Shown here piece by piece: positions 1-12,023 of a DNA stretch of 64,000 bases. A program made the position numbers and the translations under genes. Numbering within the stretch: the stretch's first letter is position 1; the number at the start of each line of letters is the position of its first letter. Source of the DNA: Pieris napi (lineage: Eukaryota > Arthropoda > Insecta > Lepidoptera > Pieridae); NCBI RefSeq assembly GCF_905475465.1, contig NC_062253.1, positions 4,030,001 through 4,094,000 on the forward strand, in the 5' to 3' direction. The notes under the pieces are model-generated. The model was not told the DNA's origin, did not search any database, and saw only the letters and a program-made list of their open reading frames with translations.

Positions 1-230
1 CATAAAGAAAACAAAAGTGTTTTAACCCTTACTTAACCCCACATGTCAAAAAAGGTATCGGAGACCACAAATATTATTTTAATGTTAAAATAACTAGCAT
101 TTTAGGGTTCCTTGTGAATAAAATCTGTTTTATTCAATGTGGATACTTTTCTAAAAGGAATTTATGTAACAAAATAAGCTACCATTACGGATTACTCCAA
201 TGCCGTAACTATATAAATTACATCATATAA
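1..230. other. AT-rich DNA, nothing recognised
   Basis: No coding frame, RNA gene or known repeat end is recognisable here. Confidence 0.5.
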
Positions 231-509
231 ATCAGTGGCACTACAACCTCTTTAGGTCTTGGCCTCAGATTTCTGAATCTGTTTCAAGATCATTTTTAAA
301 TCTAATATGCAAGTAGGTAATCAGCCTCCAGTGCCTGACAATCGCCGTCGACTTTTTGGGTCTAAGACATGTCGGTTTCCCCACGCTGTTTTCCTTCACC
401 GTTCGAGCAAAAGTTAAATGCGCACATAGAAAAGTCCATTGACCGGGGATCGAACCTAACACCTGAGGTATGAGAGTCGCACGCTGAAGCCACTAGGCCA
501 ACACTGCTC
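231..509 (-). mobile_element. tRNA-derived SINE, copy 1
   Basis: Read on the minus strand, the head carries a Pol III box A (TGGCCTAGTGG) and box B (GGTTCGATCCC, at about 443-456). The body shared by all copies follows (mutation-scarred ATGTGCGCATTTAAC, GAACGGTGAAGG), and the tail is close to GTAGCGCCACTGAT. This is near full length at about 280 bp. The family resembles the SINEs described in noctuid and other moths; that assignment is from memory of the sequence style. Confidence 0.85.
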
Positions 510-1523
510 ACATACAACACATACAACTCATACACTTAGAATAATCAACACGACATTAAAAAGTAATACATTAATATACAGTAGAACCTCTATAAGTCTA
601 AGTATTTACAAAAAAACTAACTATTTCTTACGGTATAGGAACTGACATGAAGCAAAACTTTTGTCAGTTCACTCGACCGACAATTAAAACCGTCTGTTAA
701 TATTTTAATTAAAAACTAAGCATTTGTTACGATGATAAACAAATTAATAATTTAAATAAAATTTAGTCAATATTTTTTAAATGGTTTCTTCCCAGTGTTT
801 CCGTTGACAGTTTCATCAACTCTAATATATTTATGAAAGAAAAACATGAGCTGTTAGAAGAATATAAAAGTCTAAGTAAGAATATCGTGAATAATGTTCT
901 ACTACTAACTAACATACCAATAGTTCTTTCGGCAGTTTAAATACCGATAAAAGGGTATAGTTATCTTTTAGATTGTTGCGGATCCCTTTTAATTGCGAAA
1001 CTAGAACCCTCTTGGCGGTTTTACCAATATGATTGTATTATTATCTATGGCTTTTTATTACAATTGTTACGTACGGATTGTTAGGCGCGGATGTAACCCA
1101 CATATGGTGTTATTTGGGTTTGTAATTATTGTGTGGGCATTTTATTGTAGTATAAAAATTGTTTATGGCTCTGCTTATTTGGTTACTTGTGAATGTATTA
1201 TTGTATAAAACTCTTCATAATAAACACATTTATAACACAAAATACGTAAAAAAACGTTAAACTACACATAATATACACGGGGTATAAAAATAGTATGATT
1301 AGCACGTTATTAAAAAAAAATATTTAGATAAATCGCATAATATGTTGCTAAGCGCAAAACTCTAAGACGGCTGGACCAAACCGAGTATTTTTTTTATATT
1401 AAAAAAAATAGTTTTCAGTTTTTTTTTTAAAGTAATAATAGTAAGAGCATAGCAATATGTTCCACATGTGGCTATGTTCCTATTACTACTACATTTTGAG
1501 ACATCTAACAGCTCAGCATCATC
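510..1523. other. AT-rich DNA with one possible transposon end
   Basis: No gene is seen. A mariner/pogo-like end begins at 579 (separate entry). The rest is A/T-rich with homopolymer runs near 1310-1430. Confidence 0.45.
579..904. mobile_element. possible mariner/pogo-like MITE, degraded
   Basis: The left end is TA followed by CAGTAGAACCTCTATAAGTC, closely similar in layout to the well-formed element at 29357 (CAGTGGAATCTCTATAACTC). The right end (about GTTCTACTA) is only a weak match to the inverted left end, so the right boundary is a guess. Confidence 0.35.
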
Positions 1524-1765
1524 AGCAGCTGTTGGTTTAGTGGCATCAGGTCGTAGATTCGATCCCCGGCCATGGACTTTCTGTCTATCTGCGCGTTTAA
1601 CATTCGCTCGAACGATGAAGGAAACCGGCTTACCTTAGACCCAAAACTTCGAAGGCGTGTGTCAGGCACAGAAGGCTGATCACCTACTTGCCTATAAGAC
1701 AAATAATCATGAAACAGATTCAGAATTCTGTGGCCTAGACCTAAAAAGGTTGTAGCGCCACTGAT
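1524..1765 (+). mobile_element. tRNA-derived SINE, copy 2
   Basis: The head has box B GATTCGATCCCCGG. The body includes GCGCGTTTAACATTCGCTCG and the tail GTAGCGCCACTGATT. Box A is altered (TTGGTTTAGTGG), and part of the region between the boxes is missing compared with copy 1. Confidence 0.85.
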
Positions 1766-2724
1766 TTATTTTAAGTTATAGTAGGGGCAAAGCAATATGT
1801 TCCATATGTTGGTATGCAGCTGCTTAAACGGTAGGCTAAGTAAAAAAAATCAAATTAAGGCGAAAAGAAGTTGGCGCGGGCAGATAAATAAAAATGTAAT
1901 TGCACTTCAAAAAAAGATTGATCTTTTATAGAATCATCTTAATTATTTAGGTTAAACTAAAATAAAAGCCTGACAAAACCAGGAAAACAAGGAACGTGAT
2001 ATAAAGTTTGTTTTGTGGAAGTAAGAAACTAGTTACCAATAAAGTTTGTGTCGGATTTTGTTTTTCTTTGCAAACCGATATTGGGAAGAAAACAGGATTC
2101 CTACGTATTTTCCATTCAATCTTACGAATCAGATATTCATACCAAAATCTTCTTACACACTGAAGTTGTCTCAGAAGTTTAATAAAACTATAATATATAA
2201 GCTTGGATGTGGTCGCGTAGTAAAAAAGCCGCTCTTTGCACCATGTTTGTGAAGTTTATTGTTCAATAATAAATAAAAGCTAATTTATAACATTAGGCCC
2301 CGAATATACAATCATAATATATAAAGAAAGTCGTAATAGATAAAGATAGGAAGAACGGCTGGAATACATTTAAAGATTGAAGAAAAATAAATCAAATAAA
2401 AAAATCCAGTACAAAATCTCCCCTCAAATTTAAGAATGTATTTAAATAAAGGTTTCCAATCGACGAGATATTTAGATAATGGCGTATTTTAGATTTAAAG
2501 AAATATAATAGTATTAGTAATGAAAAAGAATTGACAAATATTAGTTTAGAAATTGATTTTGTGGAAACTAAGGAAAATATATCAAGCTACTTACTACAAA
2601 TCAAATCGTTGGTAGTCTGCATTAATTCTGCTTAATAAAGAAGTGAACTTATATTATGTGTCAATAATATTTAATCATTGACAAAGGTAGGAGGTACCAA
2701 GGTTGCCCTGTAACATGTATAAAA
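1766..2724. other. AT-rich DNA, one diverged repeat pair
   Basis: No gene is seen. Around 2455-2530 a segment containing ATAATGGCGTATTTTRGATT is also found near 43080-43110, so it is an old unclassified interspersed repeat. Confidence 0.4.
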
Positions 2725-2965
2725 AAATGGTAACAGCCTTGGGCCTCAGATGTCTTTTTCGTGTTCTTTTATTGTGATAGGTAAGAAGGTGATCAAGCCT
2801 TCTATGCCCGACACAGGGCGTTAACAGGTTTCCTCACAATCTTTTCCTTCACCGTACGAGAAAGTGTTAAATGCGCACAGATACAGACAGTTCATTGGTG
2901 CACCGGAATTCGACCTCAGGATAAGAGTACACAAATCACACACAGAGATCAACGCTCTTGTCTAG
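2725..2965 (-). mobile_element. tRNA-derived SINE, degraded copy
   Basis: On the minus strand the body motif (TTAACACTTTCTCGTACGGTGAAGG) and the lepidopteran SINE order are still readable, but box A and box B are heavily mutated. Confidence 0.6.
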
Positions 2966-2988
2966 AGAATAGTATGTAGCCCCGTATA

Positions 2989-3364
2989 CAGCGGCGGCTT
3001 TAGGGGGTGGCGAACAGGGCAATCGCCCGGGGCCTCGCTCTTGCAGGGGCCTCGCGCAACAACCCAAGCAAATTTAAAAAATATCGATATTTCTACCTTT
3101 TTTTTAAATCTAAAACTTTTGATTATGATCGTTAATTGCTTGTTAAGGCAAATAACAGTAAATTAAAATAAAGTTAGGTAACCAATTCATTCACTCAAAA
3201 CATAATTGGAAAATTCATTATGTAGTAACATGACAAATATTAGGTATTTGTCAGGTACATGGTCACCAAACACGGCAAAAGTAGGTATGGCACTTTTCAG
3301 GAAGGACAAAAGGCCTTCTAAAGATCTGCCGTCTGGAGCCTCGCAATGGGTAAGGCCGCCTCTG
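2989..3364. mobile_element. hAT-like non-autonomous element
   Basis: The ends are CAGCGGCGGCTTTA on the left and TAAGGCCGCCTCTG on the right, an imperfect 14-bp terminal inverted repeat. The flanking 8-mers cccgtata (2981-2988) and cccgccta (3365-3372) match at 6 of 8 positions, as expected for a decayed 8-bp hAT target duplication. The internal sequence has no transposase domain. Confidence 0.6.
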
Positions 3365-3372
3365 CCCGCCTA

Positions 3373-6300
3373 TCCCTGTGTTAAACATGTTAGTAGGTTA
3401 GTAAATAGAAATAGAGGGTAGAGAGAATACAAAATTACATCAGTTTCGATATCCAAATGAGCGTAATTTTGCCGCGCATCAGCAGCAGGTACTTAGGATC
3501 CTTGAAGCAAAGACGGTTCAAAAGGAAGTCGCTTTTAAGTTGAAGTTCCATAAAAAATATTATACGGAATTAATAAGACCATATATAATTCAACGATATT
3601 AAAAAAGGTTATCCGAAGTATCGTACGCTACTCAAGCGGAAGTTAGCAAGTGTTATTTCTCCAAGTTTATCCATTTGCGAGGATTCCATTAGGGAATTAT
3701 CCGTTTCCGTACAACCATTTAGATAAGCGTTATTGTGGAATGAAGTTTAAACCTATTGTCTTTGCTTTGTTTTTATCTGGTATGTTATTTTTCTATCCCC
3801 TGGCACGGGGCGTACACAGTCCTTCGCCATCGCGTACTAATTTAATAATAATTAAAACCCGTTTTTAAAATTGTTCTAGACAAATGACTACACTGTATTA
3901 AAATCATTAATTGAATGGAAGTTGGTAAAAGGAATACAAAAAGCTGGGTTGTAAGTATTATTTGTGGGATAATCTATGCAAATATTTTATAACACATTAA
4001 CACTTAACGCAAACAATGTCTTGCGTATAACGCAAGACATTGTTGTTGCGCTAGTCGTACGATTAGCAATTACGGCTAAAAGGTCCAATAATCACATACT
4101 AAAAGAAGAGAAACATTTGCAAACTTTTTATTTAAAAAAAACATAGGCCAGTTACAAAAGATGTATTTTTTTTAAATAGGAACATCAGCCAATGGAATGC
4201 TAATAACGATCACACTATTTGTTTTGGCAGAGAGAATAGATGCATAAAAGTGTTCCAATTTTAAAATAACTCGCACTTAATTTTGTGTACATTCATTTTG
4301 TTGGGCGAATCTGGTGTTTCATATTTTACCAATAAATCCTTTTCATTCAAATATTGAATAATGCAAAATATTTTGCATATTTAAACGAAATGAGTACTTA
4401 TTAATAATTTTGCTTTATAACAATCAAATATTTATCCACATTACTGCAAATCATACTGTTATGATTAATTGGTTAGAAACAATTTATAACCACGGTGAAA
4501 TAAATTTGTCTTATGTCCAAAGCGTCATTTCAAATTTGACTTGGAAATTATTCTAACCTAAATATTAATATAGTCAAACTTTTTCCGCAGAAAAACTAGA
4601 AAAGAATAAACTTATCAAACTTGGATCCTTTCCAAATTGGCGAGTGAATTTAAGTTTAATGAGTTTTCTCGTCTTTTCATAGGTGCTTGAATTTGTGGAA
4701 ATACAATATTGTGGAGTTAAAGCCACCTTGCTTCAAGTGTCGGAACAATAACATATTTATTACCGGGACTGTATGGCATTTCTCATAAAGAGTATTTGAT
4801 TTCGTTTGATTCCTGGAGAATTTTATTATGCTTTGACCTGTCAAACGCCAAATTATTTTTATTTTTTCCGCCAAAACAGTAGCCAAATTGCGAGATATAA
4901 AACAGCCTACTGAATGATCGTAAAGCAAACAAATAGTAAATTTAAAGTGATTTTAATAACCCTAGTAATTTCTCATACAACTTATAGATTAATTATAAGT
5001 TATTGAGTTCGGGTAACCTTAAAGATTTCGTATTATAAATACTTATTGTACTGAATGAAGTTTCACATACACCAAGGCCTGTGTTTTTTTTACATTATTT
5101 TAAGTTTTCTTATTTTTAAAACGAAAGAAGAGTAAAAAATAAATGTGGAAATTAATAAAAATCTAAATTGTAAATCATATTTTTAAGAAAATATATTATT
5201 TACAATAACTAACATTTGCTTTTTAACGAATTTGTTTTTAACGGACAATCACAGATTACAGCAAATGGGTGACATATATATAATACGAAGAAAAAATTTC
5301 ATTACTTCTATTATCGTTTTAATTAAAGACACTTCGTGAGTTAAATTCTTAAGATTTATCACTGAAGACGAAAGAATTAAAACGTCTAAAGTCAGCGATA
5401 AATTGTTCCCCGTCTTTAATTTGTCCTATCATTAATTTATTTTTAAGGCCTTAACTTGACATTTTCTTGTCGACATTGAAATACATCTTAATTGTATTAT
5501 TATACTGTCAATTTAGTATTTAAGGTATTTTAAGAATATAGCATATATCTTGATTATCACAAACGTCAATGAAGCATTCTGTTTCGAGAGCTGTCAGCTG
5601 TCAATATGAAGTCTGACATATTTAAAATTCTTGAGATGACTTTAGATACGAAATGGAACACAGGTATAAAACATTTTTAATATATAATAATATATAGCAT
5701 AGAATCTGGCTAGTAAAAGACTAAATACGTTACTATTAATGTAAAAAATAATAAAATAAAGTATTAAGTAAGTTTAATCCACATACCACATATCAAACTT
5801 TTAGGGATACCATACTATTTTTTTTATTTGCCGCGCTTTTTCGTTATCTTCTTTCATAAGCCAGACTCTAGCTATTAATTAGATATAAGGATATCGGTTG
5901 ACGTAAAGATGCCTGCTACAAAACTGGCGAAACATAGAATTTCAAATTTGGAATAAACATTAAGACAAATAAGACTTTAATCATAAATTTTCTTTTCCAT
6001 TTAATTTGTAGCTTCTTTAGAACGTTTTACTTCGCTATCTTGACGTTCATCTCTTAATGAAACTTTAATCATGCAAGGGCCGCGCCGTTGTATCCCGCAT
6101 AGTAACCATGGCAACATAATGACGCGCTGGCGCAGTAATTGAAACATTCTGTTTTAATCTCCATTTTTAATGTACCTCTATTGTTCGATCATTAAAATCA
6201 TGCTATTCCCACGCTTTGCTTCCAAAGATAATATATTAAGCCGTTAAGAGTTGTTCATTAAAAGTTAACGGTTACTTAAAAATAAAGTTTCGTAAATTAA

Positions 6301-6995
6301 TCTCAGACCATCGGAATTTAAAAATTTACTAACATAATATAAATTTAGCTTAGTTGCACCGTAGACAATATATAATAATTAATCTTTCATTAGAAGTAAT
6401 TAATTCAATTACCAACGGTCAGACCCTTAAATTTCTAAGTTAGTGTTTTTCTAAATACATGTATTGGTCATATGTGACGTTTAGTAATAGAAATAAACGT
6501 TATATGATTATTTTTTTGAAATCTACAATTAAATTATTGCAGAATCCAAATTTTAAAATCCTACCTTTACATCGCCTTTCCCTAAATTTTGGTTAACGTA
6601 CCTGTAAGAAAACAAAATCATTTTAGTATGGATTCAATCCCTATATGTTTAACAACATAATATATAGCGTCATGATACGATGGTAAGTTTTGTAATATTG
6701 GAAATATGTATATCATAATATAATTCTAAATTACTGTAATATGTCTGTTTTGCTGATAAAGCATTTACATACATTATTCGTTAAGAAAACATTGGTATTA
6801 GTTTAAAATCTTGAACGCCAACTTACAAAACGCAACGCCATTTGAGGCGACAAAGTTCTCAACTTCTTTAATTAGACTTTACCAACTAACGATATTATCA
6901 AAAACTAAATGTTACAGAGTAGGTACAAGCGCTGTGTACTGTGGCCCAAAAAAAAACGAAAGGTTTTTTTTTCGCAAAACACAAGTTGAGAAAAA
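3373..6995. other. AT-rich intergenic DNA, no gene
   Basis: I see no convincing coding region, RNA gene or transposon end across this stretch apart from the hairpin at 4013-4043. Short ORFs here are AT-rich and lack any domain signal. Confidence 0.45.
4013..4043. repeat. perfect 14-bp hairpin
   Basis: The arms ACAATGTCTTGCGT and ACGCAAGACATTGT are perfectly complementary and separated by a 3-base loop (ATA). The pairing resumes imperfectly outside (GCAA...TTGC). No gene or terminator context is visible, so its role is unknown. Confidence 0.8.
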
Positions 6996-6999
6996 TCTA

Positions 7000-7438
7000 C
7001 AATTTTTTTGCTGTCATTCCTTTTTGGCTACAATGTGTTGTAAGGGGAACTTCTTTATGAGGCTTCGGTTGGTGGCCGCGGTGGGTTGAAAAAAATTTGG
7101 GGGTCCATGAAATGAAAATGGGGGTCCACGGTAGTGGATCTCAACACATACACTGATTGTACCTATTTACTTACATTATACTAACTTATAATATCAAAAC
7201 ATATACACTATTTATAAAAGTACCTATATCAGATGAAAAAAATTATTTTGAGTAGTTTAATTTAAATTCAATTAATAAATGTATTAAATAGATTAACATG
7301 TGTTTTTACTTTAAGTTTTTAACACTAAACTTCACTACAGTTTACAGGAAATCAATATCAGGTAAGTAGGGGGTCTACCCAACACGGAAAAACATGGCAA
7401 GGGGTCTACGACACAAAAACGTTTGGGGAACTCTGGTC
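7000..7438 (-). mobile_element. hAT-like end fragment
   Basis: Read on the minus strand from 7438, the sequence opens CAGAGTTCCCCAAACGTTTT and then repeats 'GTAGACCCC', 'TAGACCCCC' and 'TGGACCCCC' phrases. This is the usual style of a hAT (Zaphod/Charlie-like) 5' end. No transposase frame and no right terminus were identified. Confidence 0.45.
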
Positions 7439-7465
7439 TAACCCGTTCTGTATGACAACATTTTT

Positions 7466-7580
7466 TAAAGTACAGGGGGCAAACCTGCAGGAAGCTCATC
7501 TGATGTTAAGTCAATGAAAGAGGGTTCGCGAGTGCGCCGAATTTCTAAGAATTGGTACGCTCTTTGCGTATATTGGATAA
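7466..7580 (-). mobile_element. CR1/jockey-like LINE 3' end
   Basis: It matches the family seen at 9665, 35980, 39785, 40285 and 44715: ACAGGGGGCAAAC, GCTCATCTGATGTTAAGT, then AAGAATTGGTACGCTCTTT. The LINE sense strand is minus. Only the 3' untranslated part and the last codons remain. Confidence 0.6.
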
Positions 7581-7764
7581 GGTTATTTTTATCTATATTT
7601 GTATATAGATATATATGGTGCTATCCCGAACCCGACCTCGTATTGTAACTGGTAACACGAACTAGGTTTAAGTCATGTTTAGAAACCAGTGAATCAATTA
7701 CCAAACTATTAGCCTACAACAACGGGTTGAATTAAATTATTCAGCAAGTTACAGTTTGACATTA

Positions 7765-7925
7765 AGCCTATTTGGGTTTAGACAAGGTCGACCCACATCC
7801 GCTGAACTGATAAAAGATAAAGTCACTCAAATTGGAAACATGAGGGTATCAGCGTTCACTGCAGATGTAAAAGGACTTAATTTAGGAGCATCACGGCCTT
7901 TTTCAGATCACATACGAGTATAATA
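7765..7925 (+). pseudogene. reverse-transcriptase fragment (LINE remnant)
   Basis: An open segment reads FGFRQGRPTSAELI followed about 20 residues later by FTADVKGLNLG. This matches the 'YGFR.GRST' and 'D(V/I)KGAFD' motif order of R1/I-type LINE reverse transcriptases. It is about 50 codons long and ends at a TAA, so it is a short relic. Assignment to a clade is tentative. Confidence 0.4.
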
Positions 7926-7933
7926 GAATAATA

Positions 7934-8402
7934 AGCACTGTTGGCCTAGTGGCTTCAGAGGTCGTAGGTTCAATCCTCAGCTGTGCATTGTACTCTGTCT
8001 ATGTGCGCATCTAGCTCGTATGGTGAAGGAAAACAATGTGACGAAAACGGTATGTTTCAAATCCAAAATCGATGACATCTGTCAGATCAGGCTGATCAAC
8101 TACTAGTGATCAAGAAACAAGATGATCAAAGAAACTAATTCAAATTCAAAAATCATTTAATCATATAAGTAGCACAATGTACACTTATGATCGTAAAAAA
8201 AAAGAAATGTATATGAAACTCTTCTAACTTTACATTTAGTGCCAGTTCTCAAATCAAGGGCGTAGAACGGAAGAAAAGAACTGGCAATAAACTCTCCGCC
8301 ACCCTTTTTAATCGCCATGTATTTTTCTACACAACGTTTGTAAGGAGCGTTTGTAATGCAATCTGAAGCCATGGCCAATAAAGGGTTGTAGCGCCACTGG
8401 AG
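7934..8402 (+). mobile_element. tRNA-derived SINE split by a LINE-tail insertion
   Basis: The SINE head (TTGGCCTAGTGGCTTCAG, box B GGTTCAATCC) starts at 7934 and runs to about 8140. The SINE tail resumes near 8364 (AATCTGAAGCC ... GTTGTAGCGCCACTGG). Between them lies a minus-strand LINE 3' tail, listed separately. Confidence 0.75.
8141..8363 (-). mobile_element. LINE/SINE 3' tail inserted in a SINE
   Basis: It shares GCCAGTTCTCAAATCAAGGG, GTAGAACGGAAG and CAACGTTTGTAAGGAG with copies at 17605 (opposite strand) and 20183. On the minus strand it ends with the tail ATGATTAAATGATTTTTG. It has no coding content. Confidence 0.65.
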
Positions 8403-8795
8403 TATTAAGAACATTGAATGCTTTTAAGTTAAAGGAAAAATACCCCTTTTACTGCTTTTGTAAAAGAGTAAGGCATCACAAGCCAGCAAATATAGTGTGC
8501 TGTAATATTAAATAATCATAGGTCATAGGGAACATACTACAACGGGTAAACACTATGCTGCTAATAAAAAACTCATTAATAAACATTTACATTCGTTGCT
8601 CTAAAATGTAAAACATATAGACAAAATATAGATTGGTAACATGCCCCTGGATAAGGGAGACGAAACGGTTGAAGTGACTAAGTAATTAACACTATAAAGA
8701 CGTATATAAAACCCATTTATCAACACACACATTCACAAATAAAAAATAACAAAAACTCAAAAATATAACAATTTAAAAATTTTAAGAACTTATTC
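8403..8795. other. AT-rich DNA, nothing recognised
   Basis: No gene or classified repeat is visible. Confidence 0.45.
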
Positions 8796-8799
8796 AGTT

Positions 8800-8944
8800 C
8801 AGACAACAAGATGGAAGAGAACAGCCGGGAAAAGAAGAGTGGGAAGGCCAAAAAGAAGGTTGGACTTGATGGAAATAGCAGGAAAAGACTGCCAGACTAT
8901 TGGCAAATATAGAGGCACCTGGAAAGGGTTGAACAAAGCCTTTA
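8800..8944 (+). pseudogene. RTE-like LINE C-terminus remnant
   Basis: The translated frame contains RRVGRPKRRLDLMEIAGKD and then GTWKGLNKAF. This parallels the RTE C-terminal 'RGRPK.RW.DDI..AG..W......R..W..MEEAY' block seen intact in the LINE at 56608-60859. Only about 45 codons survive. It ends where the GGGAGCG-type MITE fragment begins. Confidence 0.55.
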
Positions 8945-9052
8945 GGGAGCGTTCAAGTATTACGTCACGCAATTTTGGAGATTATTGCCCCCCCCCCCCC
9001 CCCCATGTAACGCGCCGTAACGTTTTTCTGTACACAAGTATAGTAATATGAC
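8945..9052. mobile_element. GGGAGCG-type MITE fragment with a 17-C tract
   Basis: The left end GGGAGCGTTCAAGTATTACG is nearly identical to the end of the complete element at 62825-63085. The interior shares GTAACGCG.CGTAACGTTTTTC with it. An uninterrupted run of 17 C occupies 8988-9004. No right terminus is seen. Confidence 0.6.
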
Positions 9053-9354
9053 CAAAAAATCTTACGGATAAACCATATTGTAATTATTCCGCTTTTCGTA
9101 GGGTTGCAAAAGAACCGCTCACAAGTCAGCGTTTGTGATTACGGAATCAATATCATGTAAATGTCCCGTGTACGTGACAGGAACTATGATATCCTTTAAC
9201 CACATTTCTCATGCGTAAACCTGTCATTTATAAACCGTGTGATAAGGGAATCTCGCTTTTGTGTAATTAGACGCGTAATAACTTTAGTTAATTAATTAAG
9301 TTTTTTAATAAAAGCTATACATCTAAACATAGATATATGTTTTAAATGTGGTCG

Positions 9355-9500
9355 AGTGTAAATAAAATTAAGTGGAAATGGACACATGGGAAGAGGAACA
9401 GAAAAGTGGAGAAAGAAAGAATTAAACTGGTGCCAACAATAAACTCAAAAGAGGAAGACAATTTAGAAGATGGATAGACCAGATTAAGTACCAGGTGGTA
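9355..9500 (+). pseudogene. RTE-like LINE remnant
   Basis: Frames read WKWTHG..., GRGTEKWRKKELNWCQQ and DGWIDQI-like pieces, matching the RTE C-terminal 'KW.W.GH..R....KW' region. Frames are mixed and stops are present. Confidence 0.45.
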
Positions 9501-9664
9501 CATGCTAGGTCGCGCTTTTAAACCTAACGGCTGTATCAATTGATATTTTAATGACGTCGCAATGAAACCAATGTTAAAAGATTTCAGATTCGATGCTTAG
9601 CGCTAATGTGACTCTCATTTATCACAAACGTAATGTATTTTAATCTTACGTACGACTAAGTGTT

Positions 9665-9875
9665 TTTTTAATAGAACAGGGGGCAAACCGGTAGCAGGCT
9701 CATTAAACCATAAAGTAATACCACCGCCCATGGACACTCAATAACAGAGAGCTCGTTGTGCGTTGCTAGCCTTTTCTCAGCTCTATCTTCAGGCATAGGC
9801 GGCTGATGAAAATGCACATTAAAATAAATGTCAACAAAAGAATGTCTGAGCAAGTGGGTTAGCCCCACTGGTTTT
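9665..9875 (-). mobile_element. CR1/jockey-like LINE 3' end
   Basis: AACAGGGGGCAAACCGGTAG, then GCCCATGGACACTC and CTCGTTGTGCGTTGC, is the same 3' untranslated block as at 35980 and 40285, diverged and truncated. Confidence 0.55.
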
Positions 9876-10469
9876 TTTAATATTTGGCTACCGCTTTCGT
9901 AAATTAGTTGTTATAATGACCTGGATGTTCTTGGATACGAGACTACAAGCAACATAATTGTTAATCCAAAATTAAAGGCTCTTGATGTTACCAATTCTTA
10001 TTATTATGTATTAATTGCTTAGTTTTAATATATAAGTAATAAGAAAATAAGTAGTAATTTAATAATTTAATGGCACTTAATTTTGTGTTTTGAAACACCC
10101 CAATGCATCATCGTTTCAAAACAAAAGTTCTTCAGAATGAATTTAAATCTTGAATATGTATGACATATTAGACGCTGGCGAACATAAATTTAACTTAAGC
10201 GGGAGTCGTTATGAAACTGTACCAAGGATATGTTGAAGGTATAGTTAGAAGATAGTTAGAAGGTATTATTTACACATAACAAGTCTCCGAGGTCTGGTAC
10301 GTACGGAGATAAATATACCTGAAATTCGGGCTAATGAGGGTTAAATATATACATATGTCTTCAATTCTTAGTATATATTGTAATATTTCTATAGGATTGC
10401 ATAGGAAGAATTTAGTGAATTCAATGAAATTTAATTGTCTGGTTTAAAATTGTAATTTGTCGTTTAACT
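9876..10469. other. AT-rich DNA, nothing recognised
   Basis: No coding or repeat signal could be assigned. Confidence 0.45.
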
Positions 10470-10985
10470 GTCCTGGACTTGGAACGGTATCAAGAGACCG
10501 GTTGGGTCAAAAGAAGACCCGGTTCAGGAAGAAAACGTTGATCAGAACCGCTGAACGCTTTGTGGTTAGTCAGGCTTTGCAGTGTTGTAGGACGTCATGG
10601 ACTTGAAGAAGTAAGAGGAGTAGAAGTTAGCTTGTGAATGGTCAGGAGATGGTTGCCATTATAAGAAGTAACCACCATTTAATGCAAAAGAGTTCAAATT
10701 ATCATAGAGATGATTTTACGTGATGATGTATTAATTTTTATAAAGATGGTCCGATTTCATTGATATTTATGGTGCATTGTGGAAATATTTATGTTGAACT
10801 TTTTTTGATACAACAAGATACAGCTACACACGTCACGAGGCTCATTTTACTAGAAATTGCGTAAAAACTTACACGTAAAAACTGACATTTGCGTACAACG
10901 AATACACCTCACAACAACTAAATCTAAGAAAAATAAAAATGTACCAGCGTCTAGTCTTAGGATTGTACAAATTTTTTAACCTACA
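10470..10985 (+). pseudogene. Tc1/mariner transposase relic
   Basis: Frames read ERYQETGWVKRRPGSGRKR, matching the Tc1 N-terminal 'RY.ETG.V..R...GRPR' helix-turn-helix block. About 90 residues on come FVVSQALQCC-like and VRRWLP-like pieces, and near 10810 there is LIQQDTATHVTRL, where Tc1 has 'QQDNA..H.A'. The catalytic acidic residues cannot be placed, and stops and frameshifts are frequent. An old dead copy. Confidence 0.5.
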
Positions 10986-10989
10986 GCCA

Positions 10990-11854
10990 ATCTGTGTCTT
11001 TGCAAATTGAAGCAAAACATCGAGACTTGTATTCAAAAATTATTCGTTAAAATAGCTAATAAAGCTGAGAAGGTAAAGGCAAAGCTTTGAAGCTTTTCAA
11101 ATCAGTAAAGCAATAATGAACCCCTCGTCAGAGTCGTGTGATTCATAAATGATTCAGCTCTCAGTTTTCCGAGTGTCAAAATGTTTTATACCTTCCTGTT
11201 CTTCAATGTATTTCCTTCGCGAAAAGAGAATATAGCTACTACTCGTAATACTAGTTTCTATATAAGGTTATTTAAGGTTTAAAAAGAAGCATTGAAGAGG
11301 GTCAGTTATGTTTGTATTATATTTAGTTAACAAAAAAGCAATGTTACCCATGTTTATTTATTTACACTTCATTGCAGTACAGTGCAATTAAAATAACTAA
11401 ATTAAATGTCTCTTCCAGGCAACCACTGTGAGTAAAAAAATAGATAAGGTTAGCGAAGTGCAAACTACAAACAATATACTAAGACGGCAGGAATGGAACA
11501 AAAGCAATTAAAACATATGTAGTGGAAGGACAATAAAAAAAGGGACACATGAAAAAGAAGAGGGCACATGAATCACGATAATTATTATATTTTATTAATT
11601 TATTTAAAAATTTGTGTAAAATATTAGTTTTACCTCCTAGGATGTACTCTATAATCATACTAATGCTGTAATCGAGTGCCTCTTTAAGATAATATATTAA
11701 ACAACATAACCAGATTTTAGCTTTGAAACAAAGCTTGTAAGCAATTGTGTTAACATATAAGTTTATGTTTCAGAGCAGTACTTGGAATTGGAGTCGGCGA
11801 ATCGTAACAGATTACAAACGCAGACATCTCTTTGAGATTTCACTTAACACTGAA
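10990..11854. other. AT-rich DNA, nothing recognised
   Basis: No gene is seen. Short purine-rich stretches near 11420-11570 are unassigned. Confidence 0.4.
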
Positions 11855-11857
11855 TAA

Positions 11858-12020
11858 AGGCCGATTTACATTATCTTAGTGTTTAGGAGAGTGCTTTAGG
11901 ATAGTACTTTAGTTGAAACATGTAAACGCTACTTGCTTTAGTAAACGCTACGCTAAAGAACTTACCTTTCAAGTTGTACTAAAGCACTCTCCTAAACACT
12001 AAGATAATGTAAATCGGCCT
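11858..12020. mobile_element. 163-bp palindromic MITE, Harbinger-type target site
   Basis: The ends AGGCCGATTTACATTATCTT... are inverted perfectly for 42 bp on the right side. It is flanked by TAA (11855-11857 and 12021-12023). A second 163-bp copy lies at 25397-25559 with only two differences that I count. The 3-bp TWA duplication suggests PIF/Harbinger mobilisation. It carries no coding sequence. Confidence 0.85.
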
Positions 12021-12023
12021 TAA

